Position numbers and translations under genes: made by a program | The notes under the pieces: generated by a model | What the model saw: only the letters and a program-made list of their open reading frames with translations | Databases searched by the model: none | Told to the model about the DNA's origin: nothing | Shown here: positions 49,251 to 59,463 of the stretch, one piece after another | Numbering within the stretch: the first letter of the stretch is position 1 | How the letters are laid out: every line of letters starts with the position of its first letter | DNA from: Ramlibacter rhizophilus | GTDB lineage: Bacteria > Pseudomonadota > Gammaproteobacteria > Burkholderiales > Burkholderiaceae_C | Length of the DNA: 64,000 bases | Assembly: GCF_004681965.1 (NCBI RefSeq) | Contig: NZ_SMLL01000005.1 | Span: 248,001-312,000 of the forward strand | Direction of reading: 5' to 3'

Positions 49251-50093
49251 TCAGTCGCGCAGGAGCCCCAGCAGCGCCGCATCGAAGCGCTCCGGCGCCT
49301 CGTACTGCACCCAGTGGCCCGCCTGCGGGATGCGCAGCATGCGGCCGAAGGACGGCGCCTGCCGCAGGAGGGCCTCCACGGCCTCCAGCTGCCCTGCGTA
49401 GAGCGCGTCCTGCTCCCCCAGGATGGCATCGACCGGCAGTTGCAGCGAAGGCAGCGTGCGGGCCACGACGTCGGTCAGCGCGAGCTTGCGCTGGCGCATG
49501 CGGTCACGCACGAGGTTGGCCGCATGAAGCGCGAGGGTGTCCTCGTCGATGCTCGCGGGGTCGTGCAGCATCAGCACCTGCAGGTTGCGGCGGTGGGCGC
49601 GTCGGCGGGCTTCGGGGTCGGAGAGGCCGAGCCACGGCGTGAGGGCAAGGCGCCGGTTCCGCAGCCCCAGGCCGGGCACGCCGACCAGCACCAGCCGCGT
49701 CGCGAGCTGCGGATGCGCGGCCACCGTCAGCACCGCCGTGAGCCCACCGAAGGAAAAGCCCACCCAGGGGCAGGCCTCGCCGGCCACCTCGCGCACGCCC
49801 TGGGCCAGCGGCGCCACCAGGTCGGCGGCATCGCGGGCTTCGGGCGGCGCCAGCGAATCGCCGAAGCCCGGCAGGTCCGGCACGCACACGCGCCATCCCG
49901 CCCGGGCGAGCGCTTCCACGTTGCGCAGCCAGTGCGTCCAGCTGCCGCTGCCGCCGTGCAACAGCACCACGGGCCGCCCGCTGCCCCAGACGTGCCACAC
50001 CATGCGCCAGCCGCCGTGCGTGGTCTCGCTGCGCACCGCGGTCGCAAGCACCCGCTGGGCCTGGAGGGGCAAGTCGTCTTCCAGTGGAGCCAT
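49251..50093 (-). CDS. Alpha/beta hydrolase
   Basis: This 280-aa hydrolase has oxyanion segment VVLLHGGSGSWTHWLRNV, nucleophile elbow VGFSFGGL, acid ILGEQDALYAG and His in PQAGHWVQYEAPERF. It is similar to meta-cleavage-product or ester hydrolases; the substrate cannot be read. It lies 6 nt downstream of the NarL-type regulator and 46 nt upstream of DUF3095. Confidence 0.88.
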   Translation of the reverse strand: MAPLEDDLPLQAQRVLATAVRSETTHGGWRMVWHVWGSGRPVVLLHGGSGSWTHWLRNVEALARAGWRVCVPDLPGFGDSLAPPEARDAADLVAPLAQGVREVAGEACPWVGFSFGGLTAVLTVAAHPQLATRLVLVGVPGLGLRNRRLALTPWLGLSDPEARRRAHRRNLQVLMLHDPASIDEDTLALHAANLVRDRMRQRKLALTDVVARTLPSLQLPVDAILGEQDALYAGQLEAVEALLRQAPSFGRMLRIPQAGHWVQYEAPERFDAALLGLLRD

Positions 50094-50099
50094 GGGTCC

Positions 50100-50753
50100 T
50101 TACTCCTCCGCCGACACCAGCCCGTTGCGGATGGCCCAGCGAACCACGCCGGCCACATCGCCGAGGCCGAGCTTGGCCATCATGCGGCTGCGATAGGTGT
50201 CCACGGTCTTGGCCGACAGGTGCAGCTGGATCCCGATCTCGGTGCTCGAATAGCCGCGCGCCACCATGACCAGGATCTGCCGCTCGCGCGAGGACAGGTC
50301 GTCCCAGGTGGCTTCCTTGTCGGTGAGGCCCTGGAGGGCCAGGACGGCTTCGTCATCGGTCAGGTAGCTTCGGCCCGCCAGGATGGTGCGGATCGCCTCC
50401 AGCACCCGGGCGCTGGGCGAGCCCTTGAGCACGTAGCCGCGCGCGCCCAGCCGCATGGCATCGGCCACCGTGCGCGGCTGGCTGGACATGGACAGCACCA
50501 GCACCGGCACGCCCGCCTTGCGCCGTGCGAGGTCCTCCAGCACTTCCAACCCGGAGCGGGACCCTCCCAGCGACAAGTCCAGCAGCACCAGGTCCGGGCG
50601 GGTCTGCATGACCCCCGCGACGGCCGCCGTCGGCTCGTCGGCCTCGCCGACCACGCGATGTCCCGCGCCCTCGAGCAGGGCGCGCAGGCCCTCGCGCACC
50701 ACGGCATGGTCATCGACCAGAAACAACTTGCCCAAATCCTTCTTCCTCTCCAC
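50100..50753 (-). CDS. NarL/LuxR-type response regulator
   Basis: This 217-aa two-component regulator has a receiver with LFLVDDHAVVREGLRALLEG and phosphoacceptor Asp in LVLLDLSLGG, and a C-terminal LuxR helix-turn-helix (LSSRERQILVMVARGYSSTEIGIQLHLSAKTVDTY). It starts at GTG 50753 with GGGGAGAG 6 nt upstream. It is divergent from a kinase remnant, which may once have been its cognate sensor. Confidence 0.93.
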   Translation of the reverse strand: MERKKDLGKLFLVDDHAVVREGLRALLEGAGHRVVGEADEPTAAVAGVMQTRPDLVLLDLSLGGSRSGLEVLEDLARRKAGVPVLVLSMSSQPRTVADAMRLGARGYVLKGSPSARVLEAIRTILAGRSYLTDDEAVLALQGLTDKEATWDDLSSRERQILVMVARGYSSTEIGIQLHLSAKTVDTYRSRMMAKLGLGDVAGVVRWAIRNGLVSAEE

Positions 50754-51124
50754 GCACAGCTCTCCCCGTCGGGGATGACCCGATACCCGGCCGGGCGCGC
50801 GGGCTGCAATGAAGGATGTGCAGGCGCACAGTATCGCAACGATGCGAGGTGGCCGGGAGCGCCACGCCGCTCGCCCTGCGGCCCCCCGGAAAGTGCGGCG
50901 AAAATGCCCTCCCCACGAAGCGCATCAAGAACTCCCGACAACAAACTGTCGCAGCCGAGCCGATAGTTCGGGCCAGCGCTTCGGCGCGAACGAGGCGGCG
51001 GGCAAGAGCCCGCACGAGCCGCCCCCGATACGAGACAAACCGGCCAGACACGAGCCCAAGCAGCCCCACCCGACCCGAGCACGCCGGCGCCCGCCGTCCG
51101 ACGACGAGGCGGATCGCGCCGCAG

Positions 51125-51949
51125 GTGCCCAGGCAGGTGGTGGTGGACCCCCAGCGACTGCGGCAGGTCCTGCTGAACCTGCTGGCCAACGCCCTGAAGT
51201 TCACCCCGCGCGGGCGCATCGGCGTGCATGCCGGCGTGGAGGCGACTTCCCGCCACGCGCAGGCGCTGCTGCTGACCGTGTGGGACACCGGCAACGGCAT
51301 CAGCGCGGCCGACCAGGAGCGGCTCTTCAAGCGCTTCAGCCAGGTGGGCGTCGCGGGGTGGCAGCAGAGCCAGGGCACGGGCCTGGGCCTGTCGATCTCG
51401 CGCGAACTCGCGCGCCTCATGGGCGGCGAGCTCACGGTGCGAAGCGAACCGGGCAGCGGTTCGTCGTTCCAGCTGGAACTGGCGCTGGTGCAGCCCGCGG
51501 CCCCGGCGCGCGCGTTCGCGCCCGACGGCCCGCCTGCCCTGCCGCCGGGAAGGCGGGTGCTGCTGGTCGAGGACAACGCGATCAACCAGATGGTGGCCGA
51601 GGCCCTGCTGCAGCGCCTGGGCGTGGCCGAAGTGGTCACGGCTGCCGACGGCGCGCAGGCGCTGGCGCTGTGCGAATCGCACGCGTTCGACCTGGTGCTG
51701 ATGGACTGCCAGATGCCGGTGATGGACGGCTTCGAGGCCACGCGCCAATTGCGCGCCCGGGGCTGCCGCTGGCCCATCGTCGCCCTCACCGCCGGCGGCG
51801 TCACCCAGGACCGCGACGCATGCCTCGCCGCCGGCATGGACGACTACCTGGCCAAGCCGATCGACGACAAGCTGCTGGGGCGGGTGCTGCAGCGGTGGGC
51901 GGGCGGCGAACCACCCGGCCTCGGCCCGGTTCCCCCGGCAGGGCGCTGA
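51125..51949 (+). pseudogene. 5'-truncated hybrid histidine kinase (HATPase + receiver)
   Basis: The readable family sequence begins abruptly at VVVDPQRLRQVLLNLLANALKFTPRG, which is the N-box of a HATPase. It continues through GTGLGLSISRELARLMGGELTV to a full receiver domain with Asp in LVLMDCQMPVMDGF and the conserved Lys (YLAKPID). The sensor and the phosphoaccepting DHp domains are missing. The upstream 371 bp (50754-51124) encodes nothing recognisable in this frame. GTG at 51125 is the first possible start (274 aa). It could also be a short partner protein, but a decayed gene fits better. Confidence 0.7.
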
Positions 51950-52141
51950 GATCGTAACTTTTCATTTCTGCGGCCGCCGCCCCGAAGCGCGTCGCGGTGC
52001 GCCGCGCGTGTGCCGGAGCCGACACCGCAGCCGGCGCGCCGTGCCCCGTATGCCTGAGCTCGAGGCGCGGCTCCCTGGCGCCGGGCACGCCACACCGCCT
52101 CGCTGAACGCCAAGGACCGGGGACTTTGTCACGGCCAACCT

Positions 52142-52222
52142 GGCTCATGTTTCGTTACGTTCGTAGTCAAGTTCCTACATCTTGTGGGACCAGGACTACT
52201 AGATTCGCGCCCAACTGCTGAG
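52142..52222 (+). promoter_or_regulatory. Shared leader element, copy 2 (upstream of GH12-like gene)
   Basis: Starts GGCTCATGTTTCGTTACGT, continues GTAGTCAAGTTCCTAC and CTTGTGGGAC, and ends CTACTAGATTCGCG and CTGCTGAG. It matches the element at 14270-14350 and ends 71 nt before the ATG at 52294. The rest of the 344-bp gap (51950-52293) shows nothing I can name. Confidence 0.6.
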
Positions 52223-52293
52223 CCAGAGCCCGAGGGCGGGCCTCAGCGCATGCAACGGGTCTCTCGGCCCATCACCCCTGGACGCATCGAAAC

Positions 52294-53424
52294 ATGACGA
52301 AACGAATCTTCTCCAGCGCCCTTTCGATCGTTGCCCTCGGCGTGCTCGCCGCCTGTGGCGGCGGCGGTGGCGGCACCGTAGCGCAGACCACGCCGACCCT
52401 CGGGAATCCTCCGACGCTGCAGCAGCCCGCGTCCTTCCCCGCGCCCATGCCCGCACCCGCGCCCGCACCCGCGCCGCAGGCCGCCCCGTCCGGCTCCGCA
52501 CCGGACATCGCGGTGGCCAGCAACAGCAAGCGCTGGCTGCAGGCCGGCAGCCCCAATGACGCCTACTTCGTCGAAGACAACCGCTGGGGTGCCAACGGCG
52601 TGACGGAAGGCGTGAGCGCCAGCCAGTACGAGCAGTACACCGGCCGCAGCACGCAGGTGGGCGCGAACGGCGAGGTGGCGTTCCGCACCAAGTGGCGCTG
52701 GCCGCAGGGCGTCAATGAGGTCAAGGGCTACCCGGCAGTGCTCTACGGTCGCAAGCCCGGCTATGCGAGCAGCAACAACCTGATGGGCGGCAACCCCATC
52801 GAACTGCCCGACGGTGCCGTGTCGCAGGTCGCCCCGGCGGGTGCCACGCCCGGCACCATCCTGCCGCTGCAGATGCCCGTGCAGTCGCTCAAGGCCAAGT
52901 ACGCCTTCAAGCACAACGCCGCGCCCACGGGCCAGGGCCAGCTGGCCTTCGACATCTGGCTGCAGTCCACGCCGGACCAGGGCCACGGCTTCACCGCGGC
53001 GTCCATCACGCACGAGATCATGATTCCGCTGTCCAACTGGGGCAACTACGGCGGACACAACGTGCCCGGCGGCCGCAACCCCGGCTGGTTCGACCACACC
53101 GCCACCATCGGCGGCAAGACCTACCACGTCTATGCCACCAAGGGCAGCGACGGCTGCCTGCGCTACGACTTCGGCGGCCTGAACGGCGCCCATGGCAAGA
53201 GCGGCTGGAAGATGATCGCCTTCGTGCCCGCGGTGCTGCCGGCGGACCCCGGCGAGATCGACCTGGCCGCCATCATCAACTACGTGGCCACCCGCACCGA
53301 CCGCTGCGGCGAGCGCTGGGCGCTGGGCCGCGAGTACGTGACCAGCATCGAGCTGGGCGTGGAGCCGGTGGTGGGCACCGGCGACATCACGGTGTACGAC
53401 TTCAAGGTCTCCGGCGCGCGCTGA
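52294..53424 (+). CDS. GH12-like lipoprotein
   Basis: This 376-aa protein has a lipoprotein signal (lipobox LAAC, Cys21), a Gly run, a Pro/Ala-rich linker to about residue 70, and a beta-jelly-roll domain resembling glycoside hydrolase family 12: DNRWGANG, SNNLMGGN, LAFDIWLQS. Candidate nucleophile is Glu241 in THEIMIPLSNWG and candidate acid/base Glu357 in YVTSIELGVEPVVGTG. GH12 enzymes are endo-beta-glucanases or xyloglucanases. The upstream leader is shared with the GH18-like lipoprotein at 13-14 kb. Confidence 0.75.
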   Translation: MTKRIFSSALSIVALGVLAACGGGGGGTVAQTTPTLGNPPTLQQPASFPAPMPAPAPAPAPQAAPSGSAPDIAVASNSKRWLQAGSPNDAYFVEDNRWGANGVTEGVSASQYEQYTGRSTQVGANGEVAFRTKWRWPQGVNEVKGYPAVLYGRKPGYASSNNLMGGNPIELPDGAVSQVAPAGATPGTILPLQMPVQSLKAKYAFKHNAAPTGQGQLAFDIWLQSTPDQGHGFTAASITHEIMIPLSNWGNYGGHNVPGGRNPGWFDHTATIGGKTYHVYATKGSDGCLRYDFGGLNGAHGKSGWKMIAFVPAVLPADPGEIDLAAIINYVATRTDRCGERWALGREYVTSIELGVEPVVGTGDITVYDFKVSGAR

Positions 53425-53588
53425 GCGGCTGGTCGATCGCCGCGGGGGCCGGGGGCGCGAGGCGGCACCCGAGCGGCGGGGCGTGGTGCGGCCGCCTCCG
53501 GTGCGTGGAATGGCTTTGCGCCTACCCCGGGCCATGCCAGGGCACACCACACTCCGCTGCCCTCCACTACCGCCGCGTGCGCTCCTGC

Positions 53589-54749
53589 ATGTCCAACCGA
53601 CGTCGTTGGGAGATCGATGCCCTGCGCGGGCTGATGCTGATGCTGATGACGCTCACGCACCTGCCCACGCGCCTGAGCGAGCCCTTCGGCCAGCCCTTCG
53701 GCCTGGTGTCCGCCGCCGAGGGATTCGTGCTGCTGTCGGGCTACATGGCCGGACTGGTGTACGGCCGCGCCGCGGTCGAAAAAGGCGTGGCCGCCATGAG
53801 GCGCGCCTTCTCGCGCCGGGCCCATGTGGTCTACCTCTGCCACGCGGCGCTGCTGCTCTTCCTGTTCACCGTGATCGCGCTCATCGGCATCCGCGTGGAC
53901 GAGCCGGCGGTGAAGAACCTGATGGCCTACTACCTGCAGCATCCGCTCGATGCGCTGGTGGGTGGCCTGATCCTGATCTACCAGCCGCCCCTGCTCGACA
54001 TCCTGCCGATGTACGTGATCTTCATGCTGGTGAGCCCCTGGGCCCTGGTGCTGGCCTTGCGCGCGGGCTGGGCGCCGGTCATGGCGGCCAGCCTGGCCGT
54101 GTGGCTGCTGGCGCAGTTCGGGCTCGCGCAGTGGCTCTATGAGGCGGTGGCGGCGGCCACGCCGCTGCCGGTCCCCTACGCGCAGACCGGCTCGTTCCAC
54201 GTGCTGGCCTGGCAGTTCCTGTGGATGATGGGCCTGTGGATGGGCGCCTCCCGGCACGAGCCCGAGCCGGCGCCCTTCACCTTCCCGAACAGCGCGGTCG
54301 CCATCGCCGCGGTCGCCGCGCTGGTGTGCTTCGTCTGGCGCCATGCCGTGGGCCAGGTGCCCTTTCCCGGCAACGCCACGCTCAACCTCCTGTTCGACAA
54401 GTGGCACCTGGGGCCGCTGCGTCTTCTGAACCTGATGGCGCTCATGGTGCTGGTGATCCGATTCGGGCCGTGGCTGGCCTCGCACCTGCCGCGGCTGCGG
54501 TTCCTGGAGACGCTGGGTGCGGCCTCGCTGGCGGTGTTCTGCGCCCACCTGGTGGTCGTGCTGCTGACGCTGAGCCTCTTCGGGGCCCAGCAGGACCGGG
54601 CCTGGTCGGTGGACGTGCCGCTGCTGGCGGTGGCCCTGTCGAGCCTTTACGCGGCCGGCTGGTTGACGCTGTGGCTGGAGCAGCAGCCCCCCGGGCGCCT
54701 GGCCCGGTTCTTCAGCGGCTGGCTGCGGCAGAAGCCGACGGGGCAGTAA
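53589..54749 (+). CDS. OpgC-family membrane acyltransferase-like protein
   Basis: This 386-aa polytopic protein has about ten hydrophobic segments. The start RRWEIDALRGLMLMLMTLTHLP is the OpgC/acyltransferase-3-like motif with an Arg-Gly pair. Family members succinylate osmoregulated periplasmic glucans or acylate polysaccharides. The ATG at 53589 precedes this motif directly; an earlier in-frame start at 53505 seems unneeded. It overlaps the convergent SGNH gene by 38 bp. Confidence 0.87.
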   Translation: MSNRRRWEIDALRGLMLMLMTLTHLPTRLSEPFGQPFGLVSAAEGFVLLSGYMAGLVYGRAAVEKGVAAMRRAFSRRAHVVYLCHAALLLFLFTVIALIGIRVDEPAVKNLMAYYLQHPLDALVGGLILIYQPPLLDILPMYVIFMLVSPWALVLALRAGWAPVMAASLAVWLLAQFGLAQWLYEAVAAATPLPVPYAQTGSFHVLAWQFLWMMGLWMGASRHEPEPAPFTFPNSAVAIAAVAALVCFVWRHAVGQVPFPGNATLNLLFDKWHLGPLRLLNLMALMVLVIRFGPWLASHLPRLRFLETLGAASLAVFCAHLVVVLLTLSLFGAQQDRAWSVDVPLLAVALSSLYAAGWLTLWLEQQPPGRLARFFSGWLRQKPTGQ

Positions 54750-55443
54750 GGTGCCGGGCGAGCGTGCGCCGCCACAGCGCATAGCCCGCCTGGTTCATGT
54801 GCAGCCGGTCGGGCCCGAAGAGCTCGGCGCGCGGCGCGCCGGTGGCGTCCAGCATGGGCGTGAACACGTCGACGAAGTCGGCGTTGTGCATGCCGGCGAC
54901 ATGGCTGGCAAGCAGCCGGTTGGTCTCTCGCACCTTCTCCATCAGGTGGGCCCGCAGCGGACTGGGCTTGACGGAGATGTAGGCAATGCGCGCGCCGGGC
55001 AGCTCGGCCCGCACGGCGGCCACGAAGGCGCGAAAGCTCTGGAGCACATCGGCGGGCGCCCGGCCTTCGGCGAGGTCGTTCTCACCGGCATAGACCAGCA
55101 CCTGGCGCGGCCGGTACTTGATCACCAGCTGCCGCACGAGGCGATGGCAGTCGGCCATGGTCGATCCGCCGAAGCCGCGGTTGATGACCACCGGCTGTTC
55201 GCTGAAATCCTGCGCCATGCGGGGCCACAGGCGGATGGACGAGCTGCCGACGAAGAGCACCCCGCCCTGCGACGGCGGGGTGGCCTCGTCGGCCGCGGCG
55301 AACTCGGCGAGGGAGCTGCTCCAGCGGGCGATCTGGGGGTCCACGGGCGCAGCCTGCGCGGCGCCGGCGAGCAGCAGGCCGCACAGGCCGAGCGGTGCGA
55401 AGGCTGAGGGGCCGGAAAATCGGCGCAGGAAGAGAAGGCGCAA
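54712..55443 (-). CDS. SGNH/GDSL-family hydrolase, exported
   Basis: This 243-aa esterase-like protein has a signal peptide (FAPLGLCGLLLAGAAQA) and all SGNH blocks: Ser in VLFVGSSSIRLW, Gly in GFGGSTMAD, Asn in VYAGENDLAEG, and Asp/His in DRLHMNQAGY. It may remove acyl groups from carbohydrates; the convergent OpgC-like acyltransferase is suggestive. Start uncertain: TTG at 55443 gives a proper signal peptide, while a TTG at 55542 would add an arginine-rich stretch. Confidence 0.82.
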   Translation of the reverse strand: MRLLFLRRFSGPSAFAPLGLCGLLLAGAAQAAPVDPQIARWSSSLAEFAAADEATPPSQGGVLFVGSSSIRLWPRMAQDFSEQPVVINRGFGGSTMADCHRLVRQLVIKYRPRQVLVYAGENDLAEGRAPADVLQSFRAFVAAVRAELPGARIAYISVKPSPLRAHLMEKVRETNRLLASHVAGMHNADFVDVFTPMLDATGAPRAELFGPDRLHMNQAGYALWRRTLARHLTAPSASAAASR

Positions 55444-55584
55444 GGTCGTGCGTCGGCAGCGGAGTTGGCGGGGGTTCGCAGCCGTCGCGCCGGCAGGGGC
55501 CGGGCGGGCGCGAAGACGAGAACGAGAACGAGAACGACGCAATTCTCGCTGCAGGGCCGCTGGGACTCAAGCGCGGCAGGCCCT

Positions 55585-56424
55585 TCAGCCCATGTTCGGC
55601 TGCCCGTTCGATGCCGTCACGCCGCCGTCGACCGGCAACGCCACCCCCGTCACCATGGCGGCGTCCGCGCTGGCGAGGAAGGCCACCACCGCGGCCACGT
55701 CCGCGGGCGTGGCCGGGCGGCCCAGCGGCATGCGTTCGGCGAACCTGGCCAGCATCGCCGGATCGTCCTGCATGTCCTCGGTCATCGGCGTGAGCGTGAA
55801 GCTGGGGCACACCGCATTCACGCGCACGCCGTCGCGGCCATGGTCCAGCGCGAGGGCCCGGGTGAAGTTGATGATGGCGCCCTTGGACGCGTTGTAGAAC
55901 GACAGCCCCCAGTCGCCGCCCAGCCCCGAGACCGAGGCGATGTTCACGATGCAGCCGCGCGTGCGCAGCAGATGAGGCATCGCGGCCCGGCAGCCGTGGA
56001 ACACGCCACCGGCATTGGTGGCCATGGTCGCCTCCCAGTCCGCGAGGCTGGCCTGCGTCACCGTGCCCTCGGGCGCGATCCCCGCGTTGTTCACGAGCAC
56101 ATCGAGGCGCCCGAAGCGGTCGACGGCGGCTTTGACCAGGGCTTCGACCTGCGGATAGGCCTTCACGTCGCCCACCTGGACCAGGGTGCGCTCGGCGGGC
56201 AGGTCCTGGGCCACGCGGTCCAGCTTGTCCCGGTGGCGCCCCGCCAGGACGACGTTCGCACCCTCGGCCGAGAACCAGCGCGCGATGCCTTCGCCGATGC
56301 CCGAGCCGGCGCCGGTGACGACCACGACCCGCTCCTCGAAGCGCCGCGCCCACGGAGACGGCGCGGGGATACGGTCCGCTGATGACGACATGGCGGCCGG
56401 TCCCGTCTCCGACGCTGCGCTCAC
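55585..56424 (-). CDS. SDR family oxidoreductase
   Basis: This 279-aa classical SDR has VVVVTGAGSGIGEGIARWF, LVNNAGIAPEG, Ser in NIASVSG, YNASKGAIINF and a C-terminal TGVALPVDGGV. It starts with GTG overlapping the hemerythrin stop by 4 nt; an ATG at 56391 is the alternative. It forms a minus-strand set with hemerythrin and catalase, suggesting an oxidative-stress context. Substrate unknown. Confidence 0.89.
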   Translation of the reverse strand: MSAASETGPAAMSSSADRIPAPSPWARRFEERVVVVTGAGSGIGEGIARWFSAEGANVVLAGRHRDKLDRVAQDLPAERTLVQVGDVKAYPQVEALVKAAVDRFGRLDVLVNNAGIAPEGTVTQASLADWEATMATNAGGVFHGCRAAMPHLLRTRGCIVNIASVSGLGGDWGLSFYNASKGAIINFTRALALDHGRDGVRVNAVCPSFTLTPMTEDMQDDPAMLARFAERMPLGRPATPADVAAVVAFLASADAAMVTGVALPVDGGVTASNGQPNMG

Positions 56425-56891
56425 GCGGTCGCGCCCGCGCGCAGCTCCTGCTGCCGATCACGCAATTGCTCGCCGATGGCCTTCAGGTCCAGCGAGGTCC
56501 GGGCCTTGGGAAACAAGGCGTCGCGTTCTTCCTTGACGTGGTGCTCCACGAGCTCAGCGAGCTGCGCCACCAGGGCATCCATGGTGCCGTCGGCCGCGCC
56601 GAGCGCGCGGATCCGGGCGATCAGCGCCTTGGCCTGGCCGTGCTCCTCCTTGCCTTCGTCCACCAGGGCGGCCGCGTCAGGCCGTGCCTTGCGCAGCGCG
56701 GGGTAGAAGATCTCCTCCTCGATGCGGGCATGCACGCTCAGTTCGTCGCAGATCGCCATGGCCAGCGTCTGGCGCTCGGCGGCGCTGTCCGCGTCCAGCC
56801 GCGTGGCAAGCCGCGCGTACTCGACGAACAGGTGCTTGACGGCCAGGTGGTCGGCGTCGAGCAACAGGCAGGCGTCCTTGGGATCGTTCAT
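56421..56891 (-). CDS. Hemerythrin-domain protein
   Basis: This 156-aa four-helix protein has the diiron ligand pattern H..H/E: DADHLAVKHLFVEY, HARIEEEIFYPAL and EHHVKEERDALFP. Single-domain hemerythrins bind oxygen, NO or iron. Placed between a large catalase and an SDR, it probably belongs to an oxidative-stress operon. The ATG at 56891 lies 34 nt downstream of the catalase stop. Confidence 0.9.
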   Translation of the reverse strand: MNDPKDACLLLDADHLAVKHLFVEYARLATRLDADSAAERQTLAMAICDELSVHARIEEEIFYPALRKARPDAAALVDEGKEEHGQAKALIARIRALGAADGTMDALVAQLAELVEHHVKEERDALFPKARTSLDLKAIGEQLRDRQQELRAGATA

Positions 56892-56925
56892 GGGATCACT
56901 CCGTGTGTCGATGGTCAGCATGCGT

Positions 56926-59358
56926 TCAGACCATCGGCGGGTCCATCTCGCGGCCGAAGTGCCGGTGCCGGGACACGCCCTCGATGAAGGCCTTGGCCGC
57001 GTCCTCCACGCGGGCCGCGTCGAAGATGAAGATGCCCGTCCTGCCCTGCTCGAAGCTCTTGTCCATGCTGGCCGGAAGCCCGGCGGCCGCGAGCAGGCGG
57101 CTGGAGGCGCCCAGGGCCAGGATGGTCTTGCAGTGGCGGAACTGGTCCCGGATGAACTCGCCGGTGTGGCCATCCTGGGCCAGCGCGGCGACGGCCTCCT
57201 CGCCATCGGGAAGCACGAGCGCGTCAAAGAGGAAACCGGGTTCGTTCTCCATCGACGCATCGGCATCGATCATGTCGCCGCCGGCCGTCCGCATGCGGCC
57301 GATGTGCGGTCCCACCAGACGGGCCACCGCGCCTTGCCCGACCAGCGCGGCCTGGATGGACGTCAGTGACTCACCTTCCACGCCGGGTGCCACGAGCAAG
57401 GCGATCTTGCGGCCCATGAGCGAGCCGTCGCCGGGCCGTGCCAGCAGCGACAGCGCCGGCGAGCGCGTGACCTCCGGCTCGGCCGGGTTGGCGAGCACCG
57501 GCGGCATCGCCTCGGGCAGCGGATCGATCCCCAGGCCCATGGCGACCTTGCGGGCCAGTTCATCCGAGACATTGCGCAGCATCGAGACCGTGCGCTCGCG
57601 GATGGCAGGCACCGTCACCTTGGACAGCTCGAAGCGAAAGCCGTTGGCGATGTGGTCCTTCTCCACCGGCGTCTGGCTGTCGAAGAACAGGCGCGCCTGG
57701 GTGTAGTGGTCCGCGAATTTCTCCGGCTTGGCCCGGACCTTGCCCTGCTCCTCGTCGGCGCGGATGCGGGCGGGCACCGACACGAAGCCCTGCTGCGCCG
57801 CGCCGGCCTGGAAGGGACAGCCTCCGCCCAGGGAGTTCGGCTCGTAGGCGACGCGGCCACGGTGGATGGCCTGGCGGTGCATGCCGTCGCGCTGGTTGTT
57901 GTGCACCGGCGCGATCGGCGAGTTGATCGGGATCTCGTGGAAGTTGGGTCCGCCCAGGCGGCTGATCTGCGTGTCCACGTAGGAGTGGATGCGACCGGCC
58001 AGCAGCGGGTCGTTGGAGAAGTCGATGCCCGGCACCACATGCGCGGTGCAGAAGGCGACCTGCTCGGTTTCGGCGAAGAAGTTGTCGGGGTTGCGGTTCA
58101 ACACCATGCGCCCGACCGGACGCAGGGGCACCAGTTCCTCGGGAACGATCTTGGTGGCGTCCAGGATGTCGAAGCTGAACTGCTCGGCCTGTTCCTCGGT
58201 GAACACCTGCAGGGCCAGCTCGTACTCCGGGTAGGCGCCGGCCTCGATCCGCTCCCACAGGTCGCGGCGATGGAAGTCGGGGTCTGCGCCGGAGATCTTC
58301 ACGGCCTCGTCCCAGACCAGCGAATGCGTGCCGGCCACCGGGTTCCAGTGGAACTTCACGAACACCGATTCGCCCTGCGCGTTCACCAGGCGGTAGGTGT
58401 GCACGCCGAAGCCCTGCATGGTCGCGAAGCTGCGCGGCAGGGCGCGATCACTCATCAACCACATCAGCATGTGCGTCGACTCGGGCATGAGCGAGACGAA
58501 GTCCCAGAAGGTGTCGTGCGCGCTGGCCGCCTGCGGCATCTGGTGGTGCGGCTCCGGCTTGACGGCGTGGACCAGGTCGGGGAACTTCATCGCGTCCTGG
58601 ATGAAGAACACGGGCATGTTGTTGCCCACGAGGTCCCAGTTGCCGGCGTCGGTATAGAACTTCACCGCGAAGCCGCGCACGTCACGCGCCGTGTCCTTGG
58701 AGCCGCGCTCGCCCGCCACGGTGGAAAAGCGCACGAACACCGGCGTCACCTTGCCCTTGGACTGGAAGGGGGCGGCCATGGTGAGGTCGCTCAAGGGCTC
58801 GTAGCACTCGAAATAACCGTGCGCCGCCGAGCCGCGCGCGTGGACGATGCGCTCGGGAATGCGTTCGTGGTCGAAGTGCGTGAGCTTCTCGCGCAGGATG
58901 AAGTCTTCCAGCAGCGCCGGCCCGCGCACCCCGTACTTGAGCGAGTTCTGGTTGTCCGCGATGCGCACGCCCTGGTTGGTCGTGAGGACCTGCCCGGCCG
59001 AATCCACGCGCACGCGGTCCAGCGGAGCCACCGTGGCATTGACGCCTTCCGGCGCGACGGTTCCAGTCTTGGCCAACTCATTGGATTCGGAGAGCGTGCT
59101 GCCGGTGGCAAGGCGCGATGCCGGCTGGCTGCTGGCACCCTGCACGGGCGCCACACCGCTCGTGAACCCGTGCTCGGCAGCCTTGGTGGCGTTGAAGGGC
59201 ATCGAGGCGGACAGGTCCTGCACCTCGGCCATCTTGCGGCTGTTGGGATCGTCTCCAGCGGTGCCGATGCGGCTGGGTCCGCTGTCGGTGTTGCGAGCCG
59301 CGGACTTGGCCGCGGCCTTGTTGTTGCTGGGTTTGGAGGGAGGGGGCGATTTGGGCAT
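56926..59358 (-). CDS. katE: Large-subunit catalase (HPII/KatE-like)
   Basis: This 810-aa clade II catalase has active-site His173 ([16 protein letters not shown]), Asn in [11 protein letters not shown] and heme-ligand Tyr in [10 protein letters not shown]. The C-terminal roughly 150 residues are the DJ-1/PfpI-like domain typical of HPII ([26 protein letters not shown]). A low-complexity N-terminal extension (about 1-110) makes it longer than E. coli HPII (753 aa). It heads the catalase-hemerythrin-SDR set. Confidence 0.95.
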   Translation of the reverse strand: MPKSPPPSKPSNNKAAAKSAARNTDSGPSRIGTAGDDPNSRKMAEVQDLSASMPFNATKAAEHGFTSGVAPVQGASSQPASRLATGSTLSESNELAKTGTVAPEGVNATVAPLDRVRVDSAGQVLTTNQGVRIADNQNSLKYGVRGPALLEDFILREKLTHFDHERIPERIVHARGSAAHGYFECYEPLSDLTMAAPFQSKGKVTPVFVRFSTVAGERGSKDTARDVRGFAVKFYTDAGNWDLVGNNMPVFFIQDAMKFPDLVHAVKPEPHHQMPQAASAHDTFWDFVSLMPESTHMLMWLMSDRALPRSFATMQGFGVHTYRLVNAQGESVFVKFHWNPVAGTHSLVWDEAVKISGADPDFHRRDLWERIEAGAYPEYELALQVFTEEQAEQFSFDILDATKIVPEELVPLRPVGRMVLNRNPDNFFAETEQVAFCTAHVVPGIDFSNDPLLAGRIHSYVDTQISRLGGPNFHEIPINSPIAPVHNNQRDGMHRQAIHRGRVAYEPNSLGGGCPFQAGAAQQGFVSVPARIRADEEQGKVRAKPEKFADHYTQARLFFDSQTPVEKDHIANGFRFELSKVTVPAIRERTVSMLRNVSDELARKVAMGLGIDPLPEAMPPVLANPAEPEVTRSPALSLLARPGDGSLMGRKIALLVAPGVEGESLTSIQAALVGQGAVARLVGPHIGRMRTAGGDMIDADASMENEPGFLFDALVLPDGEEAVAALAQDGHTGEFIRDQFRHCKTILALGASSRLLAAAGLPASMDKSFEQGRTGIFIFDAARVEDAAKAFIEGVSRHRHFGREMDPPMV

Positions 59359-59463
59359 GGGGGGTGAGCTTCGATGCAGCCGTGCACGCTACGGGGCCGC
59401 CCATGCCTGGCGTGTAGGAACTCACCCTCTGCGCGCTACGGCGCGTGTCCCGTGGTCGGCGTC

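Noticed and set aside
55515..55538. Three-copy GAGAAC hexanucleotide repeat upstream of the SGNH gene
   Set aside because: Too short and a multiple of three, so no phase variation is expected; it probably lies outside the real coding sequence.
13084..59416. GTAGGA/TCCTAC boxes in several intergenic regions (13.08, 14.39, 18.0, 45.2, 52.17, 59.41 kb)
   Set aside because: The same hexamer also occurs inside coding sequence (for example near 36430, 37150, 38109 and 58020), so enrichment in spacers is not convincing apart from the palindrome at 14393-14408.
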